A stretch of 26,928 bases of DNA from CAZSAT01 sp964604675 (GTDB taxonomy: Bacteria > Myxococcota_A > UBA796 > CAJQPC01), in contig CAZSAT010000093.1 of assembly GCA_964604675.1 (NCBI GenBank), positions 1 to 26,928 of the forward strand, given 5' to 3'. Positions 23,990 to 26,928 of this stretch are shown here, piece by piece (position 1 is the first letter of the stretch; the number at the start of each line of letters is the position of its first letter). The notes below the pieces were generated by a model. The model saw nothing but the letters and a program-made list of their open reading frames with translations. It had not been told where the DNA came from and did no database searches. The position numbers and the translations under genes were made by a program.

Positions 23990-26779
23990 CTACCTTGCCT
24001 CGGTGGCTTCGCTCGCGAGCGGGTATCCGAGCAACTCCAGCACGTCGCCACAGGTGGCTTCTACCTCGGCGATCTGTCCCGTCGAGAGCTCGCGGCGCCA
24101 GCGGTCTACAGCGTGGGCGTACACTGGCTGGCTCACGTCCTTGCTCGACGACTCGGCTGCGGGGAGGACGGCTGTAGAGTTGGTGTGCTCCAGCACGGCC
24201 GGGTTCCACGCCTCTCCCAAGAACGCCAGTACGCGACGGAGCTCCCGCTCGGGCTCGGCCACGAGCAGCTCGTACCGGACCTCCAGGACGCGCCCCGGGA
24301 GGAGCGCCGCCTGGTGACGGGCCGTGAGGAGGAGCTGCTTCCAGTACTGGGCACCAGCGACCAGGTCCTGACACTGTGCAAGGGGCTGACCCGTGGAGGG
24401 GTCGCGCCAGGCCTGCCGCTGCAGGGATGCTGCTACGGCACGCCCGTCCCGCACCACGTGAAGGAAGCGGGCGCGTGGAAAGAGGCTGCCCAGCACGGCC
24501 ATGGACGCGGCGTTGTGAGGGGTCTTCTCAGCGATTCGCTGGGCGCCCGGCGCGCGGCCGCGGAGCAACGTGCGAACGAAAGCTCGAAACGCGTCGTCCA
24601 ACCCCTGGGCGTCGATCCCGGCGTCCAGCAAGGCACTGCCGAGCGACGCCGCCCACGCCTCGCGAAGGCGGGCCAGCTTCGGCAGCACCTTCACCTCGGG
24701 CCCGCAGTGGATCGCGGGATGCGCGTCCAACATCACCCTCAGCAGCGTGGTGCCGCTGCGGCCTGCGCCGCCGATGAACACGAAGTCGTCGGGGTGCGCA
24801 TCGAAGGCCGTGAGCGGGGCCAGCATCCGGTGCTGACGAAGCGTCAATCGATGGGGCGTGGCGAGGCCGTCGGCCGCCAGGGTTGGCGTCGCTGCGTCAC
24901 CGACGGCGGCGGCGATCATCGCGCTCAGGAACAGGGTCGACGGTGGGTCGAGGCGATCGAGCTCGGCGAATGCGCTCTGTGCTTCCTCGACGCGCCCTCC
25001 CGCGAGGCAGGCCTCGACGCGCCCGAGCCTGGCCTCGGGCAACGTCGGCTTGTCACCCAGGACCCGGTCGAAGCAGGACAGCGCTTCCTCGTGCCACCCG
25101 AGCTGGAGGGCGACCTGCCCCAGGCGCGAGCGTGCCCGCCAGCCGTTGAATCCGACGAACACCGGCTGGGCCAGCGCGACCCCCTCGGTCGTCAGTGCCC
25201 GCGCGTAGCACCCGGCGGCGTCGGACAGGCGCTGTCGGACACGGCCTTCGTCCGGGTCGTCCACTGTGAGCATCTCGACGAGCTGACCCTCGAGGAACGC
25301 GAAGTTCGGGTGCGCAGCCGCTCGGCCAATCTCTGGGTGGCACTCCCTCCACCTGGCCAGGTGCGCCATCACCTCGCAGGCGAGGTCGCGGCGCTGATCC
25401 TCCAGGAGCAACTGGAGCAGAGCCGACACCAGGAGGATGGGGAGCACCGCGGAGGCAGGGTCCCGCTCGTTCGTGTGGACCACACGCGCCCATGCCTGCT
25501 CCGCGATGGCCACGGCACGTGGCCGCGCGCCGGCCTCCACCAACTCGCTGACCAGGTAGCCCGCCGCGCTGAAGTCGTCGGGGTTGTCGGAGTACCAGGC
25601 GTCCAGCAGGCGCAGGTTGCGCTCGTTCTTCCGCCTCAGCCGTCGGTAGTCTGGGACGGCGCCGAGATGCACGATGTCGGCGCACAAGACCGCCCGCCTG
25701 TGCGTGCGCCCTCGAATCCACGCTCCCACGCCCTCGTGGATGGGGCGTGTCCAGCGCAGGTCATGGAGCCTCCGGAAGACGCGGGGCAGGAGCGCCGGCT
25801 CCCCGAGCCGAGCACGACCAGCCACGACGTCCGGGGCAGCCGCATCGAGCGACGCGGCGTGGTGCAGCTTGAGCAGCGCGTAGTCCACATCCGCGCGGCC
25901 CATCACGTCGCGCACGGCGTCGTGACCGTTCTTGCACAGACGCTCGTCGGCATCCAGCACAAGCACCCAGCGGCCTGATGCGTGGGCGAGGGCGGCGTTG
26001 CGTGCCTGGGCGAAGTCGTCGTTCCACTCCCAGTGGTGGACCTTCGCACCAGCGGCCTCGGCGAGCGCCGGAGTCGCGTCGACGCTGCCCGTGTCCAGCA
26101 CGACGATCTCGTCGGCGAGCCCTGCCACCGACGCCAGGCAGGCCGGGAGGAGCTCGGCTTCGTCCTTGGCGATGATGCAAACGCTCAGTTGCGGAGCACT
26201 GTACGTCGGTGGATCGGGACCATCCCACCGGCAGAGCGCGTGGCCTTCGTACGGGATGGCTCGGTCCGGGGCGAGCCGCCTTTTCACGTCGCGCATGTGG
26301 GGAAACACCTGGAGGTGGGCCACGTAGGGCATGTCGAGTGGGACGCTGCCAGCGATGCACCCGCCACTCCCCAGGAGTGCGCGCACCCGCGTGAGCACGC
26401 CCTCGGGTTCGACCAGAACCTTGAGCACCTCGAACATCAACACGAGGTCAAAGGAGCGAGTACACTCCTCGACGTAGGCGTGGAGGTCCTGGCAGATCAG
26501 CTCGCACTCGAGACCCTCGTCGGTGGCCCGGTGGCGCGCGGCGGCAATGCGAGTCGATGCATAGTCCACTGCGGTCACCGCGGCACCGTGTCGCGCCAGC
26601 TCCAGCGCATGCCGACCGTCTCCGCAGCCCAGGTCGAGGACCCTGAGGCCCGGCGCCCAGGGGACCGCCAAGGCGTGGAGCACGCCGAACAGCGCGGGCG
26701 CGTCCACGGAGGAGCGGTACTGAGGGTTCTGTTGGTAGTGTGGGAGGAGGGCGAGCTCTTCGTCGTAGCGGCAGTCCAT
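23990..26779 (-). CDS. four-part fusion: methyltransferase, glycosyltransferase, TPR, sulfotransferase
   Basis: 929-residue multifunctional protein. Residues about 1-180 are a class I SAM methyltransferase (VLDLGCGDGRHALELA at about 47-62). Residues about 195-380 are a family 2 glycosyltransferase (LSVCIIAKDEAELLPACLAS, VVLDTGSVDATPA, VLVLDADERL). Residues about 380-640 are tetratricopeptide-like helices. Residues about 660-929 are a PAPS sulfotransferase resembling tyrosylprotein types: FIGGAGRSGTTLLRVML is the 5'-phosphosulfate loop and FLHVVRDGRAVAASLQ the 3'-phosphate site. It probably decorates a glycan or surface protein; the acceptor is unknown. ATG 26779 begins two bases after the stop of the RCC1-like gene, so they are likely co-transcribed and the pair may be enzyme and substrate. 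Confidence 0.88.
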   Translation of the reverse strand: MDCRYDEELALLPHYQQNPQYRSSVDAPALFGVLHALAVPWAPGLRVLDLGCGDGRHALELARHGAAVTAVDYASTRIAAARHRATDEGLECELICQDLHAYVEECTRSFDLVLMFEVLKVLVEPEGVLTRVRALLGSGGCIAGSVPLDMPYVAHLQVFPHMRDVKRRLAPDRAIPYEGHALCRWDGPDPPTYSAPQLSVCIIAKDEAELLPACLASVAGLADEIVVLDTGSVDATPALAEAAGAKVHHWEWNDDFAQARNAALAHASGRWVLVLDADERLCKNGHDAVRDVMGRADVDYALLKLHHAASLDAAAPDVVAGRARLGEPALLPRVFRRLHDLRWTRPIHEGVGAWIRGRTHRRAVLCADIVHLGAVPDYRRLRRKNERNLRLLDAWYSDNPDDFSAAGYLVSELVEAGARPRAVAIAEQAWARVVHTNERDPASAVLPILLVSALLQLLLEDQRRDLACEVMAHLARWRECHPEIGRAAAHPNFAFLEGQLVEMLTVDDPDEGRVRQRLSDAAGCYARALTTEGVALAQPVFVGFNGWRARSRLGQVALQLGWHEEALSCFDRVLGDKPTLPEARLGRVEACLAGGRVEEAQSAFAELDRLDPPSTLFLSAMIAAAVGDAATPTLAADGLATPHRLTLRQHRMLAPLTAFDAHPDDFVFIGGAGRSGTTLLRVMLDAHPAIHCGPEVKVLPKLARLREAWAASLGSALLDAGIDAQGLDDAFRAFVRTLLRGRAPGAQRIAEKTPHNAASMAVLGSLFPRARFLHVVRDGRAVAASLQRQAWRDPSTGQPLAQCQDLVAGAQYWKQLLLTARHQAALLPGRVLEVRYELLVAEPERELRRVLAFLGEAWNPAVLEHTNSTAVLPAAESSSKDVSQPVYAHAVDRWRRELSTGQIAEVEATCGDVLELLGYPLASEATEAR

Positions 26780-26781
26780 GT

Positions 26782-26928
26782 CTATTCAGGCACAGCGGCG
26801 ATGGCGTCGCCCATGTCGTACCAGGGGTCCGTGTCGATGCATGCGATCTCACCGCTCGTGGAGACCGCGCAGCCCATGTAGCTGCCACACGAGAGTTGCG
26901 TGAAGGTTCCGCTGGGGATTGGCGAAGG
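26782..26928 (-). CDS. C-terminal end of an RCC1-like repeat protein (partial)
   Basis: Only the last 48 codons are in the window; the gene enters from the right edge. The pattern PSGTFTQLSCGSYMGCAVST, then SGEIACIDTD, matches RCC1-type beta-propeller repeats (xxSGTFTQVSAGSYHTCAL) abundant in secreted proteins of Myxococcota. The last repeat is slightly degenerate. The TAG stop lies two bases before the start of the sulfotransferase fusion gene. The extracellular location is known of such families and is not shown here. Confidence 0.75.
   Translation of the reverse strand, partial: PSPIPSGTFTQLSCGSYMGCAVSTSGEIACIDTDPWYDMGDAIAAVPE

Noticed and set aside
24366..24372. further CCTGACA box
   Set aside because: It lies inside the sulfotransferase coding sequence with no start nearby, so it is most likely chance.
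23090..25978. 962-codon plus-strand open frame
   Set aside because: Antisense to the XRE regulator and the sulfotransferase fusion, both of which have clear family motifs on the minus strand.

Overview
The window is GC-rich (about two thirds G+C by eye). It resembles a Myxococcota or other former deltaproteobacterial genome: a small lipoprotein with MopE-like acidic Asp/Cys repeats lies at the left edge, the end of an RCC1-like repeat protein lies at the right edge, and several long multi-domain fusion proteins lie between. The taxonomic call is an inference from these families, not a measurement.

Positions 1-9000 look like an accessory region. They hold short unrelated genes, many lower in GC or unrecognised: a lipoprotein, a PadR-like regulator followed by an unknown gene that appears cut and joined to a foreign Cys-rich 3' end near 1985, and a secreted protein with a probable frameshift. 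Next come about 600 bases of non-coding sequence packed with long, nearly perfect hairpins (3044-3644), a helix-turn-helix/coiled-coil protein, a ParE-type toxin-antitoxin pair with a tiny ribbon-helix-helix-like ORF behind it, a complete tyrosine recombinase, a second lipoprotein, two unknown genes separated by an in-frame TAG, and a HigBA pair with an inverted repeat just upstream.

Positions 9024-16316 look like stable chromosome. A tightly packed minus-strand operon encodes compatible-solute uptake: a BCCT carrier, a lipoprotein combining an OpuAC-type and a TAXI-type binding domain, an OpuCA-like ATPase, a binding-protein/permease fusion, and a DsbA-fold isomerase. Divergent from it is a peptide deformylase carrying an extra N-terminal domain of about 175 residues. 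A hairpin with a UUCG loop (16339-16364) separates this block from the next.

Positions 16579-22014 hold the most system-like unit: a HerA/VirD4-like pump ATPase, a four-helix membrane protein with coiled coils, a single-helix protein with a large outer domain, and, divergently, a second four-helix membrane protein. These genes share a near-identical start region (GGAG, short spacer ending in CCC, ATG), and three or four carry a TGTCAG(G) box at nearly constant distance, suggesting co-regulation. No relaxase, pilin or other conjugation gene is visible, so the role is open.

Positions 22016-23932 carry an XRE regulator/nucleotidyltransferase toxin-antitoxin pair. It is bracketed by 24-base direct repeats with one mismatch, the left one forming the 3' end of the preceding membrane-protein gene, which suggests a mobile cassette. 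The window ends with a 929-residue methyltransferase/glycosyltransferase/TPR/sulfotransferase fusion immediately downstream of the RCC1-like gene.
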